Positions 9,781 through 18,508 of a stretch of 64,000 nt of DNA are shown here, one piece after another (the first letter of the stretch is position 1; the number at the start of each line of letters is the position of its first letter). Origin of the DNA: Chitinophagaceae bacterium. GTDB taxonomy: Bacteria; Bacteroidota; Bacteroidia; Chitinophagales; Chitinophagaceae. The notes beneath the pieces are model-generated. The model was not told where the DNA came from. It worked only from the letters and a program-made list of their open reading frames with translations, and did no database searches. The stretch covers positions 1 through 64,000 of the forward strand of contig JADKJV010000006.1 in the NCBI GenBank assembly GCA_016720825.1, written 5' to 3'. Position numbers and translations under genes: made by a program.

Positions 9781-10399
9781 CTAACTGCTGTTTTAATCTT
9801 TGTTCATTGTATTTGATAATCAGTTTATGTCCTTTGAGGGTTGATAAACCGTAGAGATAATGTTCAATAATTTCCCGGGTCACTTCTGCGATATTGTATT
9901 TCCGGGGCGGGAAAACATCCATGTTAAAAGCCAGCATCATGGATTCATTCCTGAATTTGGAGAGGATGTCCACGTTTATTTCAGGCCTGAACAGTTCTTC
10001 CCGGATCCCTCGCTCAATATTTTTACGGATCACATCAAACAGGAATTCGTTTTTGTACTTCATGAATTTCTGAAAGGCAGAAAAGTGGAATTTCTGCATA
10101 TCATGCATAACGATGGGGTTCATACTCCGGAACTGTTCAAGAATCATTTCCATAGTCAGGAAGATCTCATCTACTGCATCACGGGCCGTGACGGAACAAT
10201 TGGCACAATCATGCTGGCCGCGGTTTACTTCCATCGCCAGTACCGCGTCAACCAGTTCATCCTTATCCGCATAATACTGGTACAGGGTCTTCTTGCTCAT
10301 CCCCAGCTGCAGCGAAATATCATCCATGGATACGGAACGGATGCCGTATCGCATGAATAAATCGTGAGTAGTACTGGTAATGCGTTCTTTGATATCCAT
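9764..10399 (-). CDS. TetR/AcrR-family transcriptional regulator of the efflux operon
   Basis: This 211-residue regulator has an N-terminal helix-turn-helix (residues 1-50; GIRSVSMDDISLQLGMSKKT followed by LYQYYADKDEL) and an all-helical ligand domain. It is the first gene of the operon, overlapping tolC. The promoter region upstream holds a GGAAACT/AGTTTCC inverted repeat laid over the -33/-7 elements, which fits autorepression relieved by a pump substrate. A CANC pair near residues 65-68 (DCANCSV) is visible; whether it has a redox or metal role is unknown. Confidence 0.9.
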   Translation of the reverse strand: MDIKERITSTTHDLFMRYGIRSVSMDDISLQLGMSKKTLYQYYADKDELVDAVLAMEVNRGQHDCANCSVTARDAVDEIFLTMEMILEQFRSMNPIVMHDMQKFHFSAFQKFMKYKNEFLFDVIRKNIERGIREELFRPEINVDILSKFRNESMMLAFNMDVFPPRKYNIAEVTREIIEHYLYGLSTLKGHKLIIKYNEQRLKQQLDEKKQ

Positions 10400-10416
10400 G
10401 TGTTAAAATCAGGGGA

Positions 10417-10453
10417 CAAAACTACGGAAACTATTTTCATTACAAAAGTTTCC
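10417..10453 (-). promoter_or_regulatory. Promoter with overlapping inverted-repeat operator for the TetR-efflux operon
   Basis: On the minus strand a TTTTG -33 element (10447-10443) is followed after 18 bases by TAGTTTTG (10424-10417), matching the Bacteroidota TAnnTTTG -7 element; the start codon lies 18 bases further on. A perfect 7-bp inverted repeat, GGAAACT (10426-10432) and AGTTTCC (10447-10453), spans the promoter. The size and placement are those expected for a TetR-family dimer site that blocks its own promoter. Confidence 0.65.
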
Positions 10454-10543
10454 ATCCTTTTATTTGACCTTTTTTCCCGGTAAATCGCCGTTTAATCCCG
10501 GCGAACGTGGTGATTTCACCGATCCGTGGCGTCTATTTTGATG

Positions 10544-10551
10544 TACCTTTG
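10544..10551 (+). promoter_or_regulatory. Candidate -7 element (TACCTTTG) for DUF502 gene
   Basis: TACCTTTG matches the Bacteroidota TAnnTTTG consensus 19 bases before the preferred ATG at 10570. No clear TTTG is present at the expected -33 spacing, so the call rests on the -7 element alone. Confidence 0.35.
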
Positions 10552-10569
10552 GCCTTCAAAACTCTGAAC

Positions 10570-11238
10570 ATGAAGCCTTCCAGGCGTTTCTGGCCTTTAG
10601 AACCTTTCCGCTGGAAAAAATTATTTCAATACCTCCTGCAGGGCCTGCTGATACTGGCCCCGCTGGCGATTACTGTATATTCTATTTACTGGGTCGTTTC
10701 CACGGTTGATAACTGGGTGCCGATTTTTCGGGAACCCATTAAAGATTACCAGGACCATATCATCGGCTATAAAGTAAAAAACTATGGCCTGGGTTTTCTT
10801 ATTATCCTGGTGGCCATTATTATTATCGGTTACCTCAGTTCATTCTTTATCCGCTCCCGCATATTCAACCTGTTTGATTCCTGGCTGGAAAAAACACCGG
10901 GCGTAAAATTCATTTACTCCTCCGTGCGTGATTTCTTTGGCGCCTTTACCGGTGAAAAGAAAAAATTCAATACAGCCGTTTTAGCAGCCGCCTTTGCACC
11001 GGATGTATGGATTGTAGGTTTTGTAACAGATGAAGAACTCGAAAAGTTCGATATGGGTGTTGACCACGTTTCTGTATATGTGCCGCAGGCCTATCACTGG
11101 GCCGGGCAGCTATATATATTACCACGCAGCAAAGTGAAACGGATTGAACATATTGGCTCCGGTGAAGCCATGAAGTACGCGGTAACCGGTGGTGTGGTGG
11201 ATGTGGATGATGACGACAATGATAAACACGGCAAATAG
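10570..11238 (+). CDS. DUF502 family membrane protein
   Basis: The ATG at 10570 is preferred over the upstream in-frame start at 10507, because the upstream 21 residues would fall across the candidate promoter. The 222-residue product has two N-terminal transmembrane helices (about 20-42 and 70-95), the family's SxxPGVKxIYSSVRD stretch, and an acidic C-terminal tail (VDVDDDDND). DUF502 proteins are widespread, and their function is not established. The gene stands alone between the divergent efflux operon and the next gene, which begins 28 bp later. Confidence 0.85.
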   Translation: MKPSRRFWPLEPFRWKKLFQYLLQGLLILAPLAITVYSIYWVVSTVDNWVPIFREPIKDYQDHIIGYKVKNYGLGFLIILVAIIIIGYLSSFFIRSRIFNLFDSWLEKTPGVKFIYSSVRDFFGAFTGEKKKFNTAVLAAAFAPDVWIVGFVTDEELEKFDMGVDHVSVYVPQAYHWAGQLYILPRSKVKRIEHIGSGEAMKYAVTGGVVDVDDDDNDKHGK

Positions 11239-11266
11239 CCGGTTTGACTGAATAAATACTGGTACT

Positions 11267-12226
11267 GTGAGAAAGATTATTGTGTGGATCGCCATGCTCC
11301 TGCCTGCGCAGGACTGCTACTGCTGGGGCTTTTACGCCCACCAAAAAATCAACTACTTCGCTGTGTTCCTGTTGCCGCCGGAGATGCTGGTGTTGTATAA
11401 ACCCAACATTGATTTCCTGGAAGTACATGCCACTGATCCCGACAAAAGAAGGTATGCGGTGAAAGAAGAAGCGCCGCGTCATTACCTCGACATCGATCAT
11501 TACGGCGATCATGCCTGGGATTCATTGCCCCATAAATGGGAAGATGCGGTTGCCAAATACAGTGCCGACAGTCTCAATGCCCACGGCATCGTACCCTGGT
11601 GGTTACAGGTAATGATGAACCGCCTCACCAAAGCTTTCAGGGAAAAAGACCGGACACGTATCCTCCGTTACTCAGCTGAAATCGGTCACTACATTGCCGA
11701 TGCCCATGTGCCGCTGCATGCCAGCAGCAACCACAACGGCCAGTTCACCGGACAAAAAGGGATTCATGGTTTCTGGGAAAGCCGCATCCCTGAATTACTC
11801 GCCATGCGCGACTGGGATTTTTTCATCGGGCACGCACAGTATATTCCAAACACTTCCCGTTTTTTCTGGGATCGCATCAAAGAATCGGCATTGGCGTCTG
11901 ATACCGTATTGAAATATGAAAAAGCATTAACCAATCATTTCCCCGCCGACCAGAAATATGCGTATGAAGACCGGAATGGAATAACGATCCGGCAATATTC
12001 AACCGCTTTCTCTGTGAAATATGATAAACTGCTGAACGGGATGATTGAAAGACGAATGCGGCAATCAATATTATCTGTGGCATCTTGCTGGTATACAGCA
12101 TGGGTGAACGCGGGGCAACCGGATTTGAAGGAACTGGTGGATAAGAAATTTACGGCGGAAGAATTGGAAGAGATGGAAAAGATGGAATTAGTGTGGAAGA
12201 GTGGACCACAGGTTGAACACAATTAA
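11267..12226 (+). CDS. Exported zinc-dependent phospholipase C / S1-P1 nuclease-fold protein
   Basis: The GTG at 11267 gives a 319-residue precursor with a signal peptide. Predicted cleavage before Trp20 would leave Trp as the mature N-terminus, which in this family ligates zinc through its amino group. Further ligands are visible: His25 (WGFYAH), HYLDIDHYGD, and EIGHYIADAHVPLH followed by HNGQ and GIHGFWE, the classic H...D...H...HxxxE series of the trinuclear zinc site. Family members are phospholipases C or single-strand nucleases; which one cannot be told here. The C-terminus is a charged helix. It starts 28 bp after the DUF502 gene and may be co-transcribed. Confidence 0.8.
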   Translation: MRKIIVWIAMLLPAQDCYCWGFYAHQKINYFAVFLLPPEMLVLYKPNIDFLEVHATDPDKRRYAVKEEAPRHYLDIDHYGDHAWDSLPHKWEDAVAKYSADSLNAHGIVPWWLQVMMNRLTKAFREKDRTRILRYSAEIGHYIADAHVPLHASSNHNGQFTGQKGIHGFWESRIPELLAMRDWDFFIGHAQYIPNTSRFFWDRIKESALASDTVLKYEKALTNHFPADQKYAYEDRNGITIRQYSTAFSVKYDKLLNGMIERRMRQSILSVASCWYTAWVNAGQPDLKELVDKKFTAEELEEMEKMELVWKSGPQVEHN

Positions 12227-12239
12227 TTTAAAATACAAA

Positions 12240-12442
12240 ACCACAAAGTTTCACAAAGGTTTTTGCCCTTTAATTGTAAAACATAGCTGATTCGTAAATT
12301 CAATTTGACCGAAAACCCAAGTAAGGGCACTATGTGCCGCCTGCGGCAGCAGAACCCTACAGACTGCTCAGTACTATAGGATTGCACAAATAATGAAGAC
12401 TCTCTTTGTGTCCCTTGTGTATCCCTTTGTGCCCTTTGTGGT
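12240..12442. repeat. ACCACAAAG foldback element, copy 2 (expanded)
   Basis: Ends are ACCACAAAG and CTTTGTGGT. The 203-bp interior holds further CACAAAGG and CCTTTGTGCCCTTTG words plus a GCCGCCTGCGGC palindrome near 12338. It fills most of the 282-bp gap between the phospholipase-like gene and serC; nothing coding is seen in it. Confidence 0.7.
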
Positions 12443-12479
12443 GAAAAAACCACATCCACTCTACCATCCCTAATCTCCT

Positions 12480-12487
12480 TATCTTTG
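12480..12487 (+). promoter_or_regulatory. Candidate -7 element (TATCTTTG) for serC operon
   Basis: TATCTTTG matches TAnnTTTG and ends 21 bases before the serC TTG start, implying a very short 5' leader. No good -33 TTG is seen at the usual distance. Confidence 0.5.
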
Positions 12488-12508
12488 CCGCCGTTTTAAT
12501 TACCCAAC

Positions 12509-13579
12509 TTGATTCACAATTTTAACGCAGGACCCTCAGCCTTACCCAAGGAAGTTTTTGAAGAAGCCAGCCGCGCTGTGCTTGATTTCAACGGCTCTGG
12601 ATTGTCATTACTTGAGATCGGCCACCGCACTCCCTTATTCGAACCGGTGATGGCCGAAGCAAGGGCGCTTGTCAAAGAACTCATGCAGCTGGGTGATGAT
12701 TTTGAAGCCCTCTTCCTGCACGGCGGTGCCACCACGCAGTTTATGCAGGTGCCGATGAATTTGCTGAACGAACAGGAAGTAGCTGCTTATACAGAAACAG
12801 GTACCTGGGCCAATAAAGCCATCAAAGAAGCCAAGCTGTTCGGGCATGTGGAGATTGCAGGATCCGGAAAGGAATCCAACTACATGGCGCTGCCGAAACA
12901 TTTGTCTGTTAGTCCCACATCAGCATACTTACATATCACCACCAACGAAACCATCGCCGGTACACAATGGCAGGATATTCCCTACGATTGCGGCGTACCG
13001 CTGGTTGCCGATATGAGCAGTGATATTTTCAGCCGCCAGCTTGATTTCAAACGTTTTGGTCTGATGTATGCCGGTGCGCAGAAAAACATGGGTGCTGCCG
13101 GTGTGAACATTGTAGTGATTGATAAAAACATCCTGGGGAAAGTCAACCGGGTAATCCCCACCATACTCGATTACCGGAATCATATCAAAGAAGCCAGTAT
13201 GCTCAATACCCCGCCGGTATTTGCGGTGTATGTGGCACTGCTGACCCTGCGCTGGGTGAAGAAGAACGGCGGACTGGCCGAGATGGAAAGAAGGAATACC
13301 GCAAAAGCTGAACTGTTATATAATACGATTGACCGTTTTCCGTTATACCGGGGGCTTGTTCATAAAGCCGACCGCAGTAAAATGAATGCGGTCTTTGTGA
13401 TAGATAATCCCCAGCTGGAAAAAGAATTCCAGGAAACCTGTAAAGCTAACGGCATGGTGGGCGTAAAAGGCCATCGCAGCGTGGGCGGATTCAGGGTATC
13501 GATGTATAACGCCGTAACCATTGAAAGCGTCAGCGCACTTTGTTCGCTGATGGAAACTTTCGCCACTCAAAAAGGATAG
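12509..13579 (+). CDS. serC: Phosphoserine aminotransferase
   Basis: The 356-residue enzyme converts 3-phosphohydroxypyruvate and glutamate to phosphoserine in serine (and pyridoxal phosphate) synthesis. The N-terminus IHNFNAGPSALP, the HGGATTQF phosphate-binding loop and the PLP lysine in AGAQKNMGAAG (Lys192) are all present, as is the C-terminal GHRSVGGFRVSMYNA. The start is TTG: an in-frame TAA lies 12 bases upstream, and no ATG or GTG occurs between it and the conserved N-terminus. A TAnnTTTG element lies just upstream. The next gene begins 3 bp after the stop. Confidence 0.95.
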   Translation: MIHNFNAGPSALPKEVFEEASRAVLDFNGSGLSLLEIGHRTPLFEPVMAEARALVKELMQLGDDFEALFLHGGATTQFMQVPMNLLNEQEVAAYTETGTWANKAIKEAKLFGHVEIAGSGKESNYMALPKHLSVSPTSAYLHITTNETIAGTQWQDIPYDCGVPLVADMSSDIFSRQLDFKRFGLMYAGAQKNMGAAGVNIVVIDKNILGKVNRVIPTILDYRNHIKEASMLNTPPVFAVYVALLTLRWVKKNGGLAEMERRNTAKAELLYNTIDRFPLYRGLVHKADRSKMNAVFVIDNPQLEKEFQETCKANGMVGVKGHRSVGGFRVSMYNAVTIESVSALCSLMETFATQKG

Positions 13580-13582
13580 ACC

Positions 13583-14803
13583 ATGTCCAAGATTAAACCC
13601 TTCCGTGCCCTGCGGCCTGCCACTGAACATGCCGCAACGGTTGCGTCAAGGCCGTATGATGTTCTCAACAGCACCGAAGCCAGGCTGGAAGCCGGTACCA
13701 ATGCCAACTCATTTCTGCATATCACCAAAGCGGAAATAGATTTACCGGAAACCACCGACATCCACAGTTCAGCCGTTTACCAGCAGGCACGCACTAACCT
13801 GGAGAAACTGATGCAGGACGGTGTGCTTTTCCGTGAAGACAAACCCTGTTATTATATATACCGGCTGATCATGAATGGCCGCAGCCAGACCGGTCTCGTT
13901 TGTTTATCATCGGTGGATGATTATGATAAGAACATTATCAAAAAACACGAATTCACCCGCCCAGAAAAAGAAAAAGACCGCATTGACCATATGGTAGCCA
14001 CCGGCGCCCAGACCGGCAATGTATTCCTCGCCTACCGCGATGTAACAGAAATCAACGCCCTGATCCGCGGCTGGATGATGACCCAGAAACCCGTGTATGA
14101 TTTTACGGCAAATGACCAGGTGCAGCACACCATCTGGGTGGTTGACCGGGATATTGTGGTCAATTCCATCTCCAGCCTGTTTGAAACAAAAGTCCCCTGC
14201 ACGTATATCGCCGACGGACATCACCGGGCTGCATCTGCTGCCAAGGTGAGCAAACTGTTCCCGGGGAAAGAAGAAGCCAAATATTTCCTGACCACCATTT
14301 TCCCTGCCAGCGAACTGGCCATCCTGGATTATAACAGGCTGGTTAAAGACCTGCACGGACTGAATCCGGAAAAACTCTTTGGCCGCCTGCAGGAAGATTT
14401 CTTTATCACACTCAGCGAGGAACCGGTGAAGCCTTCCCAGCTCCATGAATTTGGTATGTACCTCGAAGGGCAGTGGTATATCCTGGTTTCCCGCAAAGGC
14501 ACATTCAACAACGACCCCATGGGTGTGCTGGATGTTTCGATTTTAGCGAATAATATCCTCGATAAAATACTGGATATACGCGACCAGCGGACAGACAAAC
14601 GCATTGATTTTGTAGGCGGCATCCGCGGACTGGAAGAACTTGAAAAAAGAGTGGACAGCGGGGAAATGAAACTGGCCTTCAGTCTCTACCCTGTTACGAT
14701 TGAACAATTATTTGCGATTGCCGACAGTGGCCAGGTAATGCCACCCAAAAGCACCTGGTTTGAACCCAAGCTCAGGGACGGTTTACTGACCCACCTGTTT
14801 TAA
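13583..14803 (+). CDS. DUF1015 family protein, in operon with serC
   Basis: This 406-residue protein carries the hallmarks of DUF1015: an N-terminal PFRALRP...RPYDV segment, SFLHITKAEID, and the central YIADGHHRAASA motif followed by a conserved C-terminal half. Its biochemical role is not established from sequence. It begins 3 bp after serC, so the two are translated from one message; linkage of DUF1015 with serine-biosynthesis genes suggests, but does not prove, a role in that pathway. No signal peptide or membrane helix is seen, so it should be cytoplasmic. Confidence 0.88.
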   Translation: MSKIKPFRALRPATEHAATVASRPYDVLNSTEARLEAGTNANSFLHITKAEIDLPETTDIHSSAVYQQARTNLEKLMQDGVLFREDKPCYYIYRLIMNGRSQTGLVCLSSVDDYDKNIIKKHEFTRPEKEKDRIDHMVATGAQTGNVFLAYRDVTEINALIRGWMMTQKPVYDFTANDQVQHTIWVVDRDIVVNSISSLFETKVPCTYIADGHHRAASAAKVSKLFPGKEEAKYFLTTIFPASELAILDYNRLVKDLHGLNPEKLFGRLQEDFFITLSEEPVKPSQLHEFGMYLEGQWYILVSRKGTFNNDPMGVLDVSILANNILDKILDIRDQRTDKRIDFVGGIRGLEELEKRVDSGEMKLAFSLYPVTIEQLFAIADSGQVMPPKSTWFEPKLRDGLLTHLF

Positions 14804-14838
14804 CAGATCGCCACTGAAATATTCGTTAATTTGCAACA

Positions 14839-14868
14839 GAGACGGCCCATCCGGCGTCTCTTTCTTTT
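14839..14868 (+). terminator. Probable terminator after serC-DUF1015
   Basis: GAGACG (14839-14844) pairs with CGTCTC (14855-14860), followed by TTTCTTTT. A TTAATTTG element just upstream (14827-14834) resembles a -7 box, so the hairpin could instead lie in the leader of the TPR gene. Confidence 0.55.
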
Positions 14869-14878
14869 AAACTGAAAT

Positions 14879-15895
14879 ATGAAAAAACTCCTGATACTGT
14901 GCCTGGCCTGGTTCACTTATGGAAGCCTGGCCGCCCAGCCAGACGAAGTAAAAACGATGCATGAAACCGCCAGGACCTTTATGCGTTCCGGTGATTTTGA
15001 CAATGCAGTGATCGTGCTCCAGCGTGCTATCCAGAAAGACCCCTCCAATCTGGAATTGATGAAGGACTTAACCATGAGCTTATACCTGAAAAGGGATTAT
15101 CAAAAAGCACTGGATGTAGCCGAAAAACTCACCGACCGGGATGATGCAGACGAAGTGTGTTTCCAGATGGCCGGCAACGTGTACAAAGCACTGGAACAAC
15201 CGAAAGAATGCGACAAATTATATAAAAAAGCCCTCAAGAAATTCCCCAAAAGCGGCCCTTTATACAGCGAATACGGCGAGCTGCTCTGGTCAACAAAGGA
15301 TTATGCCGCCATTGACAAATGGGAAAAAGGCATTGAAGTGGATCCGGCTTATGGCGGTAACTATTACAACGCCGCTTTATATTATTTCTTTGTGAAAGAC
15401 AAAGTGTGGAGCCTCATCTACGGCGAAATTTTCGTGAACATGGAAAGCTTGTCTGAAAGAGGCGCCGCCATGAAACAACTCCTTTTACAAGGCTATAAAG
15501 AAAAACTCTTTGCCGACGTGGACCTCATGCAGGGCCAGGAAAAAAACAAAAGCGAATTCGCCCGTACTTTCCTCGAAACCATGAACCGCCAGGCTTCCCT
15601 CGCCAACCAGGGCCTGACCACCGAAGTGCTGACCATGATCCGCACCCGGTTTATCCTGGAGTGGTACAACCAATCAGCCGCCAAATTCCCCTTCAAACTG
15701 TTCGACTTCCAGCAACAACTCCTGAAAGCCGGCATGTTCAACGCCTACAACCAGTGGCTCTTCGGCCCCAACGAAAACCTCGCGGCCTACGAGAACTGGA
15801 CGAAGACGCATGCGGAGGAGTACAAGAACTTTGAGAATTTTCAGAAGAGCAGGATATTTAAAATGCCTGCAGGGCAGTACTACCAGGTAAGGTGA
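14879..15895 (+). CDS. Exported tetratricopeptide repeat protein
   Basis: The 338-residue product has a signal peptide (1-19, ending SLAAQ) and about four TPR units in residues 25-165 (for example GDFDNAVIVLQRAIQKDPSN), then a helical C-terminal half without recognisable repeats. TPR proteins are scaffolds for protein contacts; here it should be periplasmic or envelope-associated. The partner cannot be inferred from its neighbours. A terminator follows. Confidence 0.8.
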   Translation: MKKLLILCLAWFTYGSLAAQPDEVKTMHETARTFMRSGDFDNAVIVLQRAIQKDPSNLELMKDLTMSLYLKRDYQKALDVAEKLTDRDDADEVCFQMAGNVYKALEQPKECDKLYKKALKKFPKSGPLYSEYGELLWSTKDYAAIDKWEKGIEVDPAYGGNYYNAALYYFFVKDKVWSLIYGEIFVNMESLSERGAAMKQLLLQGYKEKLFADVDLMQGQEKNKSEFARTFLETMNRQASLANQGLTTEVLTMIRTRFILEWYNQSAAKFPFKLFDFQQQLLKAGMFNAYNQWLFGPNENLAAYENWTKTHAEEYKNFENFQKSRIFKMPAGQYYQVR

Positions 15896-15915
15896 TGGTT
15901 AAAAAAATGAAAGAA

Positions 15916-15938
15916 AGCCTCCGAAGGGGCTTTTTTTT
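15916..15938 (+). terminator. Rho-independent terminator after TPR gene
   Basis: AGCCTC pairs with GGGGCT (one T-G wobble) around a CGAA tetraloop, followed by eight T residues. Confidence 0.75.
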
Positions 15939-16113
15939 GTTGGAATGTTGGAAGGTTGGATTGTTGGAATGTTAATCGAAGATTGAATACCCGAAGATGA
16001 ACGTAATCTCTGAAATCGACAGTTCTGAAAGACTCTTAGGAACGAAAACTCCCTTTTTAGGGCGCCAACATTAGAACCTCCAACATTCCAACTCCAACAT
16101 TCCAACCCTCAAC
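15939..16113. repeat. Word-like inverted repeat array (GTTGGAATG / CATTCCAAC)
   Basis: Degenerate tandem words GTTGGAATGTTGGAAGG run from 15939 to 15975; their inverse, CCAACATTCCAACTCC, runs from 16068 to 16113. The segment between them shows nothing recognisable. From here to the next start at 16236 there is only a GC-rich palindromic patch (GCTGAAGCTTCAGC, 16134-16147) and CCCTAATTTG, a possible -7 element, about 40 bases before that ATG. Confidence 0.6.
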
Positions 16114-16235
16114 ACTTCGCTGCTTATGCTTGCGCTGAAGCTTCAGCATAGGCTCACGGCGGGCATGCTTTCCACTTTGCCTCTTTTTCCCTAATTTGTC
16201 CACGTATTCTCCCTTTCTAACGCCAACATTGCCAC

Positions 16236-18023
16236 ATGAACTCACCGCAACGATTATTCGACTGCATCCAGTACCATCTGGACAAGAAACCCCTGGACGT
16301 TATGCTCTCCGGAAAGGAAGGCGGGCAGTGGAAAAAATACAGTACCCAGGCCGTAAAAGATATTGTTGACCAGCTGAGTGCCGGTTTGCTGAGCATGGGG
16401 ATCAGCTCGAATGATATGACGGCGGAAGGGCGGGATAAAATTGCCATTCTCTGCAAAAACAGACCGGAATGGATAATGCTGGATTTGGCGGTGCAGCAGA
16501 TTGGTGCGATCCTGGTGCCGATTTACCCCACGATCAATGTCAATGAACTGGAATTTGTGCTGCGGGATGCGCAGGTGAAGATGGCTTTTGTGAATGATGA
16601 GGATTTGTTCCTGAAAGTGCTGAGCTTAAAAGAGAAACTGCCTTCGCTGAAAGATATTTTCACGTTTGAACATACGGCCAATGCCAGGCATTGGAAAGAA
16701 GTGGTGGACATGAGTACCCCGGAACTGATCAGCCGCATTCCTGCTGAGGCAGCTAAAATCGGGTATGAAGATCTCGTCACGATTATCTATACCTCAGGCA
16801 CTACCGGCACACCAAAAGGTGTGATGCTTTCGCACCGGAATATCTTATCGAATGTGATGGCCTGTATTCCCTGTTTCCCGCCAAGGGTTGGGAATGAAGA
16901 AAGGTCACTCAGCTTTTTACCGCTGAACCACATCTTTGAAAGGATGGTGACATTCCTCTACCTGTTCAATGGAACTTCTGTTTATTACGCAGAAAGCCTG
17001 GATACGATTGGTGAAAACCTGAAAGAGGTTAAACCGAATATGTTTACGACGGTGCCGCGGCTGCTGGAGAAAGTGTATGATAAGATCATGCAGAAAGGCA
17101 ATGAGCTGACGGGCATCTCCCGCAAATTATTTTTCTGGGCGCATGGTGTGGCTGAAAAATTTGAACTGAATAAGAAAATGAGCATGGGTTATTCCATCAA
17201 ACTCAAGCTGGCCAATAAACTGATTTTCTCCAAATGGCGGGAAGGGCTGGGTGGCAATCTCCGTTGCATTGTAACAGGAGGTGCGGCCTGCCAGGTGCGG
17301 CTGATCCGCATTTTCACAGCGGCGGGTATCCCGATTATGGAAGGTTACGGGCTCACGGAAACTTCCCCGGTTATTGCGGTGAACCGCTTCCAGGAAGAAG
17401 GCCGCATGTTTGGTACGGTAGGACCGCTGATTGCTGATGTGGATGTAAAAATTGCAGAAGACGGTGAGATTCTCTGCAAAGGCCCGAATGTGATGATGGG
17501 TTATTACAAACGACCGGACCTGACTGAAGCTGAAATCCAGGGAGGCTGGTATCACACGGGTGATATCGGGATGTTTGTGGAAGAAAGTTTCCTGAAAATC
17601 ACAGACCGCAAAAAAGAACTCTTTAAAACCAGCGGTGGTAAATATGTAGCCCCGCTGCCGATTGAAAATAAACTCAAGGAATCACCCTTTATTGAACAGG
17701 TGATGCTGGTGGGTGCAGAACGAAAATTTGTGAGTGCGCTGATTGTGCCATCTTTCCCGAACCTGATGGATTGGTGCCGGAAGAACGGCATTGAAACGGG
17801 CAGTCATGAAGACATGATCCGCCAGCCCAAAGTGATTGAGCTGTTCAAGGAACTGGTTGAAAGTTTCAATAAGTTTTTCAACCACGTGGAGCAGGTGAAG
17901 AAATTTGAATTGTTACCCGCAGAATGGAGTGTGGAAACCGGTGAAATGACTCCCAAGCTTTCACTGAAAAGAAAAGTGGTGATGGAAAAATTCAGGGATG
18001 CGATAGAACGGATTTACAACTGA
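16236..18023 (+). CDS. Long-chain fatty acid--CoA ligase (AMP-forming)
   Basis: This 595-residue enzyme activates fatty acids to acyl-CoA through an acyl-adenylate. The P-loop YTSGTTGTPKG (about residue 184), the YGLTETSP adenine motif (about 370), YHTGDIG (the ATP ribose Asp), and the hinge/C-terminal ITDRKKELFKTSGGKYVAP are all in order. Length and the long FFWAHGVAEKF segment match the FAA/long-chain branch. Its stop lies only 2 bp from the stop of the convergent Spy-like gene, so no separate terminator fits between them. Confidence 0.92.
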   Translation: MNSPQRLFDCIQYHLDKKPLDVMLSGKEGGQWKKYSTQAVKDIVDQLSAGLLSMGISSNDMTAEGRDKIAILCKNRPEWIMLDLAVQQIGAILVPIYPTINVNELEFVLRDAQVKMAFVNDEDLFLKVLSLKEKLPSLKDIFTFEHTANARHWKEVVDMSTPELISRIPAEAAKIGYEDLVTIIYTSGTTGTPKGVMLSHRNILSNVMACIPCFPPRVGNEERSLSFLPLNHIFERMVTFLYLFNGTSVYYAESLDTIGENLKEVKPNMFTTVPRLLEKVYDKIMQKGNELTGISRKLFFWAHGVAEKFELNKKMSMGYSIKLKLANKLIFSKWREGLGGNLRCIVTGGAACQVRLIRIFTAAGIPIMEGYGLTETSPVIAVNRFQEEGRMFGTVGPLIADVDVKIAEDGEILCKGPNVMMGYYKRPDLTEAEIQGGWYHTGDIGMFVEESFLKITDRKKELFKTSGGKYVAPLPIENKLKESPFIEQVMLVGAERKFVSALIVPSFPNLMDWCRKNGIETGSHEDMIRQPKVIELFKELVESFNKFFNHVEQVKKFELLPAEWSVETGEMTPKLSLKRKVVMEKFRDAIERIYN

Positions 18024-18025
18024 TC

Positions 18026-18508
18026 TTATTTATCCTTCCGGTCTGCCGAATCACGCCGGCCGCGCATGGTCATCATCTTTTTGACAAAGCTGTCGTATTT
18101 GGGTTGTTGTTCTGCAGTTAATGCAGCCCTGACTCTTTTGAAATGCGCAAAAGTCATTTTATCCGCTGTTGTCTGGATATCTGCAATCCGGCGGCTGTAC
18201 ACGGTGAGTACACTGTCGCTTACATTTTCCTGGTTCATTAACTGGAAGAAAGCTGATTTGGCAGCACGGATGGAATCAAACAATGATTTATTCGTGCTGA
18301 AAAAATCTTCCCGCATTTTCTTGAGATCCGTTTTTTGCTGATCGGTGAGGTTAAGTTCTTTCGCCATCATTTCAAATGGTTCGGAACGGCCTTTTTCTTT
18401 ACGGCCATGGCCTTCTTTGCGCATGACTACAAAAGCTACCAGCACGATATTCGTGATTAACAGCAGTACTACTGCTATCGATAAAAATCTGTTCGGGGTC
18501 GTTTTCAT
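18026..18508 (-). CDS. Spy/CpxP-like periplasmic protein (heavy-metal-sensor-like)
   Basis: The 160-residue protein has one N-terminal membrane anchor (about 7-28) and a helical periplasmic part with paired LTxxQ motifs: LNLTDQQKTDLKKM and LTAEQQPKYDSFV, the signature of Spy/CpxP and CnrX-type proteins. These act as chaperones or sense metal or envelope stress. It is the last gene of an ECF sigma - membrane protein - Spy-like operon, overlapping the preceding gene by 4 bp (ATGA). That context suggests it modulates the sigma factor, as CnrX does for CnrH. Confidence 0.75.
   Translation of the reverse strand: MKTTPNRFLSIAVVLLLITNIVLVAFVVMRKEGHGRKEKGRSEPFEMMAKELNLTDQQKTDLKKMREDFFSTNKSLFDSIRAAKSAFFQLMNQENVSDSVLTVYSRRIADIQTTADKMTFAHFKRVRAALTAEQQPKYDSFVKKMMTMRGRRDSADRKDK

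Noticed and set aside
12223..12459. A 78-residue minus-strand frame in the gap before serC
   Set aside because: It is made up of foldback repeat sequence and has no domain or start context.
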